Source: Nitrosomonas ureae (GTDB taxonomy: Bacteria; Pseudomonadota; Gammaproteobacteria; Burkholderiales; Nitrosomonadaceae). From it: a DNA stretch of 64,000 nucleotides. The DNA lies in the NCBI RefSeq assembly GCF_900206265.1, contig NZ_LT907782.1, positions 868,001 through 932,000 of the forward strand. Reading direction: 5' to 3'. This document shows positions 27,484-35,744 of this stretch, in pieces (position 1 is the stretch's first letter; every line of letters starts with the position of its first letter). The position numbers and the translations under genes are program-made. The notes below the pieces were generated by a model. It was not told where the DNA came from. It ran no database searches and saw nothing but the letters and a program-made list of their open reading frames with translations.

Positions 27484-28368
27484 TCATTTTTGACCAGGCA
27501 AATCTTTTTCAGTCAACTCAAATACTCTAGGAAAAAAATTCAGATCCCGTTGTAAATCTGAGCAATCAAAATTTAGATTCTGATTCATTCGTTCGGCCAT
27601 CGCTGACGTCCAATCACGATAACGGGGTAACCATCGAATCACCCATGTAACACTCTGAAAAAACCACAGCGGTATCGTCAATATGCGCTGCGGTTGATGC
27701 AATACCGCAAAAATCCGATTAACCATTGCACGGTACGTTAAAGTCTCCCCTCCTCCCAAATTGTAAGAACGATTTGCTAAACTTAAAGTGGTAAGTGCCT
27801 TAAAACATGCAGTCGCGACATCTTCTGCATGAATCGGCTGCCGCAAACCCTGAGCTGATCCTAATAGCGGAAAGAATCGAAACCGACGAATAAAATGCAT
27901 CATTTCAGTAATATTTTTATCTCTCCCATACCCATAAATCATTGTTGGCCGCAGAAATATCCATTCTATTTTATGCGCAGTCATCCATGCTTGCACCCTC
28001 TCTTCACTTTTGATCAGCCGCATTGCAATTTCTCGCTCTTTGAAATCTGTAGATGAGTTTTTAGTGAAACGACTGGTGGAGGATAATACAACAATCCGAC
28101 GAGCATCATAGGTTAATAAGAGATCAAAATGTTCTGGTAATATCCAGATGGGAGCAACGCACACCCAAAAAGGAATAGTTTTGTTTTCTGTGGGATCGCT
28201 AAAACAACCATTCCTCTCGAACTGCCGCCAAATGATGTGTGGATGATTTTCTGTGAATAAACGACGTGAAAAGGCGGTAATCCGATAATCGTTATGCACT
28301 AATTGGCGTAGTAAACATTGGCCAACCAAGCTGGTTGCACCCAGCAATCCGACACGCTGTTCATTCAT
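27484..28368 (-). CDS. Atypical SDR / NDUFA9-like NAD(P)-binding epimerase-family protein
   Basis: A 294-residue Rossmann protein. I choose the ATG at 28368 because it overlaps the stop of the preceding glycosyltransferase as ATGA and places the dinucleotide motif GLLGATSLVGQCLL at residues 6-19; a longer frame starting at 28446 adds 26 unrelated residues. Later landmarks are VVLSSTSRF, FLRPTMIYGYGRDKN and IHAEDVATACFKAL, typical of atypical extended SDRs including the complex I NDUFA9 family. No clear YxxxK catalytic pair is visible, so the family may bind nucleotide without dehydrogenase activity. It forms a coupled pair with the glycosyltransferase, suggesting sugar or isoprenoid-linked surface chemistry. 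Confidence 0.8.
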   Translation of the reverse strand: MNEQRVGLLGATSLVGQCLLRQLVHNDYRITAFSRRLFTENHPHIIWRQFERNGCFSDPTENKTIPFWVCVAPIWILPEHFDLLLTYDARRIVVLSSTSRFTKNSSTDFKEREIAMRLIKSEERVQAWMTAHKIEWIFLRPTMIYGYGRDKNITEMMHFIRRFRFFPLLGSAQGLRQPIHAEDVATACFKALTTLSLANRSYNLGGGETLTYRAMVNRIFAVLHQPQRILTIPLWFFQSVTWVIRWLPRYRDWTSAMAERMNQNLNFDCSDLQRDLNFFPRVFELTEKDLPGQK

Positions 28369-29276
28369 ATTTTTATTTTTATTTTTATTAATCTGTAACA
28401 GTATTGTGCAGAAAGAAACATCACGACAACTCCAAAGCGAGACCATACTGCCAGCGAAACTAATCTCATCAGCATCTTAGGATATTGTTGCTGAAAAAAT
28501 TTCCGATAAAAGCGTAACATTCCTTTATGCTTGTGCCATGTGACAAAGAAAGGCCGGGAGCGGCTGCAGGCTCCTTGATAATGAACCACCGGAGCATCCG
28601 GTATGAAAACAATTTTCCATTTCTTTTGTTTGAATCGCATACAAAGATCTAAATCTTCGCAGTGTAAAAAATAATTTTCATCCCACAGACCTACATCATC
28701 GATGGCTTCACGCTTTACCAGCATCAATGCACCGGAAATTGCTTCGACTTCAATGGGTCCATGAGGTAATGGTTTGTTATTAAGGTGAAAATCAAGAAAC
28801 AAATAGGGCCAGAATTTCTCCAGGCGATACAATCCGAAAGCACGCACAAAAGCACGCCAGGGAGTCGGTATGGCTCTCCGCCCCCCGCCTTGTTCGGACC
28901 CATCAGGATTAACCAGAAAACCACCGACCATACCAATATGAGTATCTGATTCTATTACCTGAACCATGCGCTGCATTGAATTTTCCTGCAAGATACAATC
29001 AGGATTTAGGAAAAGAATAAGTGACTGAGTGGACAATTTAAGACCGGCATTGCAACCTGCAGCGAATCCTACATTATCATGCAGACGAACAATGTGCAGT
29101 TTTTCTGATGAAAGCTTATTTTCCAATTCTGTTAAGCTCGTATCAGAAGAAGCATTATCAACCACAACAACTTGCCGAACTTGCTGCAATACTGCATGAA
29201 CACAACTTGCCAAAAGCGGACCGCTATTATAATTGACGATGACTGCTGTTACCGGTTTGTTGCAGGTGAAATTCAA
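28365..29276 (-). CDS. Family 2 glycosyltransferase (rhamnosyltransferase-like)
   Basis: A 303-residue GT-A-type glycosyltransferase. Landmarks: TAVIVNYNSGPLLASCVHAVL (about 10-30), VVVDNASSDTSL (about 36-47), the DxD-like LFLNPDC (about 88-94), a GGRRAIPTPW loop, and SGALMLVKREAIDDVGLWDENYFLHCEDLDLCMR (about 182-215) with the acceptor-side ED. These fit the WbbL/rhamnosyltransferase group. A hydrophobic C-terminal stretch may touch the membrane. Its stop overlaps the start of the SDR gene by four bases. Likely adds sugar to a lipid-linked or surface glycan; sugar unknown. Confidence 0.85.
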   Translation of the reverse strand: MNFTCNKPVTAVIVNYNSGPLLASCVHAVLQQVRQVVVVDNASSDTSLTELENKLSSEKLHIVRLHDNVGFAAGCNAGLKLSTQSLILFLNPDCILQENSMQRMVQVIESDTHIGMVGGFLVNPDGSEQGGGRRAIPTPWRAFVRAFGLYRLEKFWPYLFLDFHLNNKPLPHGPIEVEAISGALMLVKREAIDDVGLWDENYFLHCEDLDLCMRFKQKKWKIVFIPDAPVVHYQGACSRSRPFFVTWHKHKGMLRFYRKFFQQQYPKMLMRLVSLAVWSRFGVVVMFLSAQYCYRLIKIKIKI

Positions 29277-29656
29277 TTAACTTTAACTCCAGTTGCCCTA
29301 AGTTTCATAATTAAAAAATGCCCTAAGATTCCTGACCGGGCAATTGACCTGAAAACATTTTTCAATATACGAATATGCGGAGACTACATGTCATTTTACC
29401 GTCTTCAGCTTGCCACCGACAGTAAAAAACACCTGCACTCCTAACACCTCATGCACCCTAGCACACATTTTGTCTTGGCACTAACCATTATTTGGAAGCA
29501 ATACTCAATGTCCAGACTAGGTAATTCTGTTTCCCGGAACCCTAAGATACGCTGCGGTGAATTAGCACGTCCCTTGAAGAAATGAAGACAGCTTTATCGA
29601 ACTCATTATAGGGAATTGTTCCTTAGAAAAAGATCAATAAAACCTGATAGCACAAG
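29277..29656. other. Intergenic DNA without a recognisable gene
   Basis: Between the glycosyltransferase start and the ynfA fossil I find no gene. A + strand reading frame running from inside the glycosyltransferase to 29444 has no family signal or ribosome site and is taken as chance. The heptamer CCCTAAG occurs three times here (near 29296, 29320 and 29542). Promoter elements for the leftward glycosyltransferase unit must lie here but are not distinct. Confidence 0.5.
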
Positions 29657-29992
29657 CTAGGTAGGCTTAATAACCGACGTTCCAAACATAATGATAATTA
29701 CCCCAGTCAAACAAACGCCTACACCAATCAGTGATGGCGGGATGAGCTGCATCTATCTCTCACAATCAACATCCAGCGCCACACAAATATAGACACCGCC
29801 AATTTGCAGCATAAATACGTCCTGCAGTCAAAAGATGAAGCGCGAGCAAACAAACAATGCTAAGCTGATAACTGCTAGGAAAAGCGACCAAAGAAAGGCT
29901 TACCTTCTTTCAAGCAGAGATAGGCAATAACAACCGATAATCTCCTCCAAAGCGCTCACACCGAATAAACTCATTGTTTTTATGATTTCCAT
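29657..29992 (-). pseudogene. ynfA: Decayed ynfA (UPF0060 small membrane protein) pseudogene
   Basis: Translating the minus strand from an ATG at 29992 to a TAG at 29657-29659 gives 111 codons, the size of YnfA (about 108), with clear homology: SALEEIIGC, AVISLALFV, GGVYICVAL and IGVGVCLTGVIIIMFG in the correct order. Three in-frame stops interrupt it: TAA at 29900-29902, TGA at 29828-29830 and TAG at 29753-29755. Between AVISLALFV and GGVYICVAL the homologous LALHLLTAGRIYAA lies in another frame, so two compensating frameshifts have also occurred. YnfA proteins are four-helix inner-membrane proteins linked to small-molecule efflux. This copy cannot make a full protein. Confidence 0.88.
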
Positions 29993-30322
29993 TACTGCAA
30001 TTTCAGTAAAGGCAATTATTTCTAAGCCATAATTAGCAGAAAAGACTGTAACTTGATCTCAAAAATCTTACTATGGATCAAGAGATCGTTATTAGTGTAA
30101 AACAATACTGTATGTATGTAGTGAACAAGCCAAGGTTTAAAAGCTTATTGTTAAAAGCGCCTTGGAAATACTTGTAATTACATTGACAGTAGCCATTGAA
30201 ACAAAGATTACTGAAAAAATATCTGAGTAGGCTATCCACTGCAGCCCGATCCGATCGATTATTCAGAGCACGCGGGTAATTCTGTATGTTCTAAAAATGA
30301 ACCGGTGAATTTTAACGTTCAA
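29993..30322. other. Intergenic DNA without a recognisable gene
   Basis: No coding sequence or RNA gene is apparent between the ynfA fossil and the stop of the response regulator. A loose inverted repeat CCAAGG...CCTTGG lies near 30131-30166. The region is AT-rich and may be the rest of the decayed ynfA neighbourhood. Confidence 0.45.
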
Positions 30323-31483
30323 TTACTGAAGGACTTTACTGATAGAGAACCCTGACCGCCGAAAATGCTTTCTGGCATACATAAAAAGGCCAAATCGGTT
30401 ATTTATACCTAATTTCTTGAAAATTGCGGATAAGTGATTCCGTAATGTATATTCACTCATTTGTAAGTACGCTGCAATCTGTTTATTTTGCTCGCTACCA
30501 CTGGCTTGAGAAAACACTTTAAGAATTTCGCATTCCTTACGTGTAAGCGCGCTGATCTTTCTAGTATTAATAGAAGGAGAGGCGGTCTTTCTCATATGGA
30601 AGTTTTGTAGAAAGGTACGGCTGGCCGTTTCCCGATCAAGCCACAATTCTCCGTCATGAACCTTCTCAATCACTTTAAGTATCGTTTGAATGGATTCCTT
30701 TTGATATACAACCCCACGGGCACCTGAAAGTACTGCTTGGTCAATTACTTCCTGATCGCGTATCCTGCAAAAAATTACGATCTTTGTATCACCGTTATTA
30801 GCAAACTCAGAAATATAATTTACACAATTAATATCACCCAAATAGATATTGATTATCAAAACATCTGGCTGTTTTTCCAAAATCAACCGTTTGGCAAGAA
30901 AAATATTTTCTGCTGACCCAACAACCTCCATTCTTGGTTTTTGGCCATTGATCAGCTTCTCTAATCCCCAAAGCACTATTTGCTGATCATCAACCAACAA
31001 CACCCGGATGGGGTTTAGAGAAGATTGTTTTGCCAATCTTAAAGATCTATCGATCTCAGCATCATGTCCATTAAAAACAGATTCAGCATTTTGGCAGCTC
31101 CTTTCATTACTACATTCCCGAGCTCTATTGCCCAAGACTGAAACTAATGTCATGGTGCGCTGCATGATTGACTGAGTGGTATAGCTTGTAAAATATACAC
31201 AGAGCTTAGAGTTTCCGATTGATAGGTTAAGCGGATGAGTTACACACAGATTGTCATCATCCAGCTCCATATCAGTCAAAATAAGATCCGGTTTATCAAT
31301 TTTTACTCTGAATAAAGCTGCTTTATTTGAATTGTAAATGCCGGTAATTTCGTATTCCCATCCTTTAACTATATATTCCAGATTCCCGCCAGAAATATAA
31401 TCGTGAATTAGGATTAAAACCCGCGGAACTTCTAATTGGTTATGAGAAATTCTCTCCAATGCCGATTCTGTTTTTTTATTCAT
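30323..31483 (-). CDS. Double-receiver LuxR-type response regulator
   Basis: A 386-residue regulator with three parts. An N-terminal receiver-like domain (about 19-120) has PDLILTDMELDD with Asp71 at the phosphoacceptor place. A second receiver (about 158-275) has the acidic pair VDDQQ (165-166) and the conserved lysine in VYQKES (262), but its phosphoacceptor place reads LIINIYLGD, an Asn (212) where Asp is expected. The C-terminal LuxR/NarL helix-turn-helix (about 310-370) has LTRKECEILKVFSQ and NKQIAAYLQMSEYTLRNHLSAIFKKLGINNR. No kinase gene is nearby. The second receiver is probably phosphorylation-independent, the first possibly active. Target genes are unknown. Confidence 0.82.
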   Translation of the reverse strand: MNKKTESALERISHNQLEVPRVLILIHDYISGGNLEYIVKGWEYEITGIYNSNKAALFRVKIDKPDLILTDMELDDDNLCVTHPLNLSIGNSKLCVYFTSYTTQSIMQRTMTLVSVLGNRARECSNERSCQNAESVFNGHDAEIDRSLRLAKQSSLNPIRVLLVDDQQIVLWGLEKLINGQKPRMEVVGSAENIFLAKRLILEKQPDVLIINIYLGDINCVNYISEFANNGDTKIVIFCRIRDQEVIDQAVLSGARGVVYQKESIQTILKVIEKVHDGELWLDRETASRTFLQNFHMRKTASPSINTRKISALTRKECEILKVFSQASGSEQNKQIAAYLQMSEYTLRNHLSAIFKKLGINNRFGLFMYARKHFRRSGFSISKVLQ

Positions 31484-31563
31484 TGATCTTTGCCTTTAAA
31501 GAGTTTTATGACACTACAACTTTTTATTTGCAATAAAGACAAACTCGCGTATATAAACGACTA

Positions 31564-31776
31564 AGCAAAATGCCTTTAATAGTTTAATACACACATGCTC
31601 CATAAGAGGAGAAAAAGTAGCCAGTATCTGGTATGTTAATTCCCCATGTCAGCACAAAAGTTTTAGTGATAAACAAATAAACTGATTTTCAACTTATCTT
31701 TTCTTAAAATTTTTACTACGTATCAACAGCCCAGAAGGCATTGAGAGGGATAAAAATGCCTAAGGGCTGTTTTCTT
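31564..31776 (+). ncRNA. Candidate small RNA upstream of rof
   Basis: A promoter-like pair TTGCAA (31528-31533), 18 bases, TATAAA (31552-31557) would start RNA near 31564. About 200 bases later a strong two-part hairpin with a U-rich tail ends the transcript (31725-31776). No + strand gene precedes this terminator, since the neighbouring regulator runs the other way, and no ATG-led frame of useful size lies inside. The simplest reading is a small non-coding RNA of about 210 nucleotides. An alternative is a leader fragment or relic of a lost gene. The remainder of the 584-base gap (31777-32067) carries only the rof upstream region. Confidence 0.4.
31725..31776 (+). terminator. Strong intrinsic terminator
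   Basis: AACAGCCC (31725-31732) pairs with GGGCTGTT (31764-31771) and, inside it, AGGCATT (31736-31742) pairs with AATGCCT (31755-31761); TTTTCTT overlaps and follows the stem. On the opposite strand the stem is followed by TTGATACG, so termination should act on + strand RNA. No + strand protein gene lies upstream. Confidence 0.7.
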
Positions 31777-32067
31777 ACTTGATGTGTCAGAGAACATAAA
31801 TCCCGGTTACACTGAGCAAATCTATGTGTAACCATTTCCCACACACAAATGAACTATACGTGGGAAAAAATCCCATGTCAATAATTCTGTAATATTTTTC
31901 TGATAAATCTATATGAATGAATGATAACCTCATGTAACACAATAACTTTATGATCCACTTTTGAAGATGCTACTTAGGGTATTAATCCAACATTCTATAA
32001 GGCTAATTATTTTTGCAATTAGTCGAGTATATTATGCTGTCTTAAAGCCACTAAAAGGATTAGTAAT

Positions 32068-32322
32068 ATGACTGAGAATGCAATCTCGTGTGAGCAGCAT
32101 GATTTCGTGGAAGTTGCTTGTATGTATCGTTATCGGCTCAGGCTCGTTTTAAAAAACCGGCTAATAATCGAAGGTATAGCAATTGATATAGTCAATTCTC
32201 CAGAAAAACAGGAATGTCTTGTTATTGATAATGACTCAAGAGTACAAATCGAGTTAACACAGCTCGTCAGCATGAAAGTACTGACCCCTAACGCTAAGTT
32301 TCGTGAAGTTATCTTCGAGTAG
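32068..32322 (+). CDS. rof: Rof-like Rho-binding antiterminator
   Basis: An 84-residue protein resembling Rof (YaeO), which binds the Rho hexamer and inhibits transcription termination. The common pattern is an N-terminal I-x-C-x2-H/Y-D, then LEvAC-like VEVACMYRYRLRLVLKN, an acidic loop, and a strand with the ELTQLVSMKVL ending, all in the Sm-like small barrel order. Length equals Rof (about 84-86). AAGGA precedes the ATG by eight bases. It is upstream of mutY in the same direction, 72 bases away. Identification is by pattern similarity, so fairly but not fully sure. Confidence 0.72.
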   Translation: MTENAISCEQHDFVEVACMYRYRLRLVLKNRLIIEGIAIDIVNSPEKQECLVIDNDSRVQIELTQLVSMKVLTPNAKFREVIFE

Positions 32323-32394
32323 AATATTGCAAAAGAACTTTTATTTCCGTATTTCCAATACCCCCACTTATCGAAAAAAACTATCTTTGCCATT

Positions 32395-33468
32395 ATGTCA
32401 GTCGTTTCAGAACGCTTAATTATCTGGCATGGTCAACATGGCCGTCATCATTTACCGTGGCAAAAAAGTCGTGATCCTTATGCAATCTGGCTATCAGAAA
32501 TCATGTTACAACAAACCCAGGTCAATACAGTCATTCCCTATTATGTGCGATTCATGCAGGAATTCCCGACAATTGATAGCCTCGCGCAAGCTTCGCTTGA
32601 CACTGTACTAAGTCTTTGGAGTGGTCTTGGCTATTATTCGCGCGCACGTAATCTACACATAACAGCCCGCAAAGTAATGCACTACTATCAAGGACAATTT
32701 CCTTGCACACGGGAGACTATTCAAAACTTACCGGGAATTGGACGCTCAACAGCAGCCGCAATAGCAGTTTTTTCCTTTGGTCAGCGAGAAGCAATTTTGG
32801 ATGGCAATGTTAAACGAATCTTTGCACGTTATTATGGAATTTCCGGTTATCCGGGAGAAAACAAGACACAGAATTTGCTATGGAAAAAAGCCGAAGAATC
32901 ATTACCCGTTCATTATCATAATGGCAAGATCGAAACCTATACTCAAGCGTTGATGGATTTAGGCGCTACCGTTTGTACTCGGCAGGCTCCGCTGTGTAAA
33001 ATTTGCCCGCTGCAATCGAAATGTGTGGCATTAAAAGAAAACCGCGTGAATCAGCTCCCCGCCGCAAAACCTCGCAGGCCATTCCCGCAGAAAGAAACCA
33101 TTTTTCTGCTGTTGATGCAAGGACAGAGTATACTGCTGGAACAAAGACCATCTTCAGGTATCTGGGGAGGATTATGGTGTCCACCTGAAATTGGTGTCGG
33201 AATAGATGTTATCAGTCATTGTCAGTACAATTTAAATATTGAAGTAAAAGCACCGATTAAGTTGCCAACACTAGACCATCAATTCACACACTTTAAATTA
33301 CGTATACATCCGCAATTACTACAAGTAACCTCCTCAGAATCGCTGATCACACTGCCCAAATTTATTTGGACCAAACCATCGAATGCGCTTGCAAAAGGTA
33401 TTCCGGCACCTGTCAGAAAATTAATTAAACAAACTTTCTTGTCTGATCACACTTCGCTTAGGATTTAA
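32395..33468 (+). CDS. mutY: A/G-specific adenine glycosylase MutY
   Basis: A 357-residue base-excision repair enzyme that removes adenine opposite 8-oxoguanine. Landmarks: HHLPWQ and EIMLQQTQVNTVIPYY with the catalytic Glu (about 36-51), the helix-hairpin-helix LPGIGRSTAAAIAVFSFGQ (about 111-129) followed by ILDGNVKRIFARYY with the catalytic Asp, and the 4Fe-4S ligands C-x6-C-x2-C-x5-C (about 194-210). The C-terminal NUDIX-like domain (about 230-345) recognises 8-oxoG. Length is typical. The next gene starts ten bases downstream. Confidence 0.96.
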   Translation: MSVVSERLIIWHGQHGRHHLPWQKSRDPYAIWLSEIMLQQTQVNTVIPYYVRFMQEFPTIDSLAQASLDTVLSLWSGLGYYSRARNLHITARKVMHYYQGQFPCTRETIQNLPGIGRSTAAAIAVFSFGQREAILDGNVKRIFARYYGISGYPGENKTQNLLWKKAEESLPVHYHNGKIETYTQALMDLGATVCTRQAPLCKICPLQSKCVALKENRVNQLPAAKPRRPFPQKETIFLLLMQGQSILLEQRPSSGIWGGLWCPPEIGVGIDVISHCQYNLNIEVKAPIKLPTLDHQFTHFKLRIHPQLLQVTSSESLITLPKFIWTKPSNALAKGIPAPVRKLIKQTFLSDHTSLRI

Positions 33469-33478
33469 ATTAGAAACT

Positions 33479-34054
33479 GTGGAAAACTTATCTGAATGGA
33501 AAAAACATCAACGCAAACGATTGATCTCTGCTCGTGAAAATATTCCAGAAAAAACGCATTGGGAATGGAGTCAGGCAATTTCAGGTAATCTTATACAAAA
33601 ATTGCCCAATCCGCAGCAAATGATTATCGGTATATATTGTCCATTCCGCGGTGAATACGATCCGCGATCCATAGCCCGATATCTTATCCAGAATGGCGCT
33701 ACGCTTGCATTACCGGAAATCATCGGCAAAGATATCCCCTTATGCTTCCGCGAATGGTCCATAGATACACCGATGAAAAATGGTGCTTACGATATTCCGA
33801 TCCCAGTTGACACCCAAATTGTCCGGCTGGATGCAGTGATAATCCCCATGGTGGGATTTGATCAGCGAGGCTATAGGTTAGGTTATGGCAGTGGTTTCTT
33901 CGACCGCACACTGGCTAGTTATCAGCGACAGCCACTCAGCCTTGGTGTGGCTTTTGAAATGCAACGATTAGAAGATACTTACCCACAAGCGCATGATATC
34001 GCGATGCATTATGTAATTACAGAGGCAGGGAACTTTCAAACCAAGAATTATTGA
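33479..34054 (+). CDS. 5-formyltetrahydrofolate cyclo-ligase
   Basis: A 191-residue cytosolic enzyme that converts 5-formyl-THF to 5,10-methenyl-THF with ATP, returning stored folate to one-carbon metabolism. The N-terminal basic motif EWKKHQRKRLISARENI, the substrate region GIYCPFRGEYDPR (about 50-62), and the signature VDAVIIPMVGFDQRGYRLGYGSGFFDRTL-type block (positions about 118-146) are clear. The start is GTG at 33479; the ribosome site is poor, which fits translational coupling to mutY ten bases upstream. Confidence 0.92.
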   Translation: MENLSEWKKHQRKRLISARENIPEKTHWEWSQAISGNLIQKLPNPQQMIIGIYCPFRGEYDPRSIARYLIQNGATLALPEIIGKDIPLCFREWSIDTPMKNGAYDIPIPVDTQIVRLDAVIIPMVGFDQRGYRLGYGSGFFDRTLASYQRQPLSLGVAFEMQRLEDTYPQAHDIAMHYVITEAGNFQTKNY

Positions 34055-34106
34055 CTACTCAATGCTGCAGAATGTTAATCGATATTCCTGTAAAGTAACG
34101 GAAGTT

Positions 34107-34721
34107 TTATCTTTCTGCTCCCCAACGGGCCATCAAAGCATGATCGACTCCCAAATGATCGAGAATTCGGGCAACAACAAAATCCACCATATCCTGTATC
34201 GTTTCGGGGCGATGATAAAAACCGGGATTAGGCGGCAGAATTACTGTACCTGCCCGTGCCAATTTGAGCATATTTTCCAGATGAATTACAGAAAACGGCA
34301 TCTCCCTGGGGACGATGATAAGTAACCGATTTTCCTTTAATACAACATCAGCTGCACGCTCAATCAAATTCTGACTCATACCTGCAGCTATGGCAGCCAA
34401 AGTTCCCATGGTACACGGACAAATAACCATTGCATCAGCCGGATTGGACCCCGAAGCAATGGGTGCAAACCATTCTTCACGTCCAAAAACGCGCAACTGC
34501 CCATCTCGAGCATGGAATTGACGAATAAAAAGAGCCTCTGCTTCTTTGGCATTGGCAGGCAGCGTAAAATTCATCTCCTGTTGCGCAACAATCTGTGCCA
34601 CTTTTGAGTACAGCAGATTAACCTGCTTATCCTTTTGCAACAACATCTCGAGCAAACGAATCCCGTAAGGCATCCCAGATGCCCCGGTCAATGCCAAGGT
34701 AATCGTGTGAGGATTTTTCAT
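34107..34721 (-). CDS. ubiX: Flavin prenyltransferase UbiX
   Basis: A 204-residue flavoprotein that makes prenylated FMN, the cofactor of the UbiD decarboxylase in ubiquinone synthesis. Landmarks: LALTGASGMPYGIRLLEML (about 8-26), the FMN loop IASGSNPADAMVICPCTMGTLAAIAAG (about 90-116) and LIIVPREMPFSVIHLENMLKLARAG (about 133-157). Length is typical. It lies 60 bases after the hprK stop, in the position where rapZ follows in many relatives. Confidence 0.95.
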   Translation of the reverse strand: MKNPHTITLALTGASGMPYGIRLLEMLLQKDKQVNLLYSKVAQIVAQQEMNFTLPANAKEAEALFIRQFHARDGQLRVFGREEWFAPIASGSNPADAMVICPCTMGTLAAIAAGMSQNLIERAADVVLKENRLLIIVPREMPFSVIHLENMLKLARAGTVILPPNPGFYHRPETIQDMVDFVVARILDHLGVDHALMARWGAER

Positions 34722-34781
34722 CGAAATTTACACGGATTTGAGAAACTAGATCAGCTACAAGAAACCAAAGAAAAAAGCACC

Positions 34782-35744
34782 TTAATGCGAATCCTTATTC
34801 TCTAATTGATGATTCATTTCCCGTTCATGACGTTCGATAAACTCTTTCGTACCATCTATTCCACGTAATTGCAAGACATAATTTCGTACTGCTGCTTCCA
34901 CCAGAACAGCCAAATTACGACCCGCTGCCACCGGAATAATTACCTTCGGAATATCAACATTCATAATTTTTTCAGTAAGATCACTAATCGGCAGTCGCTC
35001 CAATAAACCAGAGCCGGCTCCACCGCTATTTTGCAAATGCACAATCAGTTTCATATTCTTCCGGCGCCGCACTGCAGTTTCGCCGAAAATTGTACGGATA
35101 TTCAGCATGCCTAATCCGCGCACTTCCAAGTAATCCCTCAACATTGGAGGACAGATGCCTTCCAATGTTTCCGGGGCAATACGTCGTAATTCGACAACAT
35201 CATCCGCTACCAAACCGTGGCCACGACTAATCAACTCCAGAGCCAATTCACTTTTACCGACACCACTTTCCCCTGTTATCAGCACCCCCACGCCCAGTAC
35301 ATCTAAAAACACCCCGTGCAAACTACAGGATGGCGCCAACACGCTACTCAGATAAGTGCGTATTAACCAGATTACTTCCAAGCCAGGAAAAGGGGAATGA
35401 AGCAGCGGAATATTAAATGTACTGGCCATATTGAAAATGGGTGCAGGCACTTCAGCATTATCCGCGACAATAATACAAGCCACGTTACTCTGCTGAATAA
35501 GTTGATTAATCTTTTTCTCCAGAGAAGCGGCTTCCAGTTTTTTTAAATAGTGAATCTCATCAATGCTAATCACCTGAATCCAATCGGGATGAATAAAATT
35601 CAAATGGCCAATCATACCCTGACCTGATTGCGCAATCTTCTCATCGCTCAATTCAATAACGCCGCCATTTTGCCCTGCGATCCAAGTCAGATTAAGCTTT
35701 TCTTTCTTATCGTCAAAGAGTTGGGCAATACTAATTCGCGACAT
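34782..35744 (-). CDS. hprK: HPr kinase/phosphorylase HprK
   Basis: A 320-residue bifunctional enzyme that phosphorylates and dephosphorylates a serine of HPr/NPr. I start it at the ATG at 35744 (MSRISIAQLFDDKKEKL), 14 bases inside the end of ptsN; a longer frame from 35825 would overlap ptsN by 95 bases and lacks family residues. The N-terminal domain (about 1-130) precedes a P-loop GESGVGKSELALELISRGH (about 154-172) and the HprK signature EVRGLGMLNIRTIFGE (about 206-221). Genes for HPr or sugar-transport EII components are not in the window, so its role is regulatory. Confidence 0.93.
   Translation of the reverse strand: MSRISIAQLFDDKKEKLNLTWIAGQNGGVIELSDEKIAQSGQGMIGHLNFIHPDWIQVISIDEIHYLKKLEAASLEKKINQLIQQSNVACIIVADNAEVPAPIFNMASTFNIPLLHSPFPGLEVIWLIRTYLSSVLAPSCSLHGVFLDVLGVGVLITGESGVGKSELALELISRGHGLVADDVVELRRIAPETLEGICPPMLRDYLEVRGLGMLNIRTIFGETAVRRRKNMKLIVHLQNSGGAGSGLLERLPISDLTEKIMNVDIPKVIIPVAAGRNLAVLVEAAVRNYVLQLRGIDGTKEFIERHEREMNHQLENKDSH

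Noticed and set aside
29172..29444. 90-residue + strand frame overlapping the glycosyltransferase start
   Set aside because: Antisense to a convincing gene for a third of its length, no ribosome site, no family pattern.
29296..29548. CCCTAAG repeated three times as an operator array
   Set aside because: A heptamer recurring in 250 AT-rich bases without regular spacing or dyad symmetry is weak evidence.
34062..34325. 87-residue + strand frame after the cyclo-ligase gene
   Set aside because: Mostly antisense to ubiX, which is well supported; no independent evidence.
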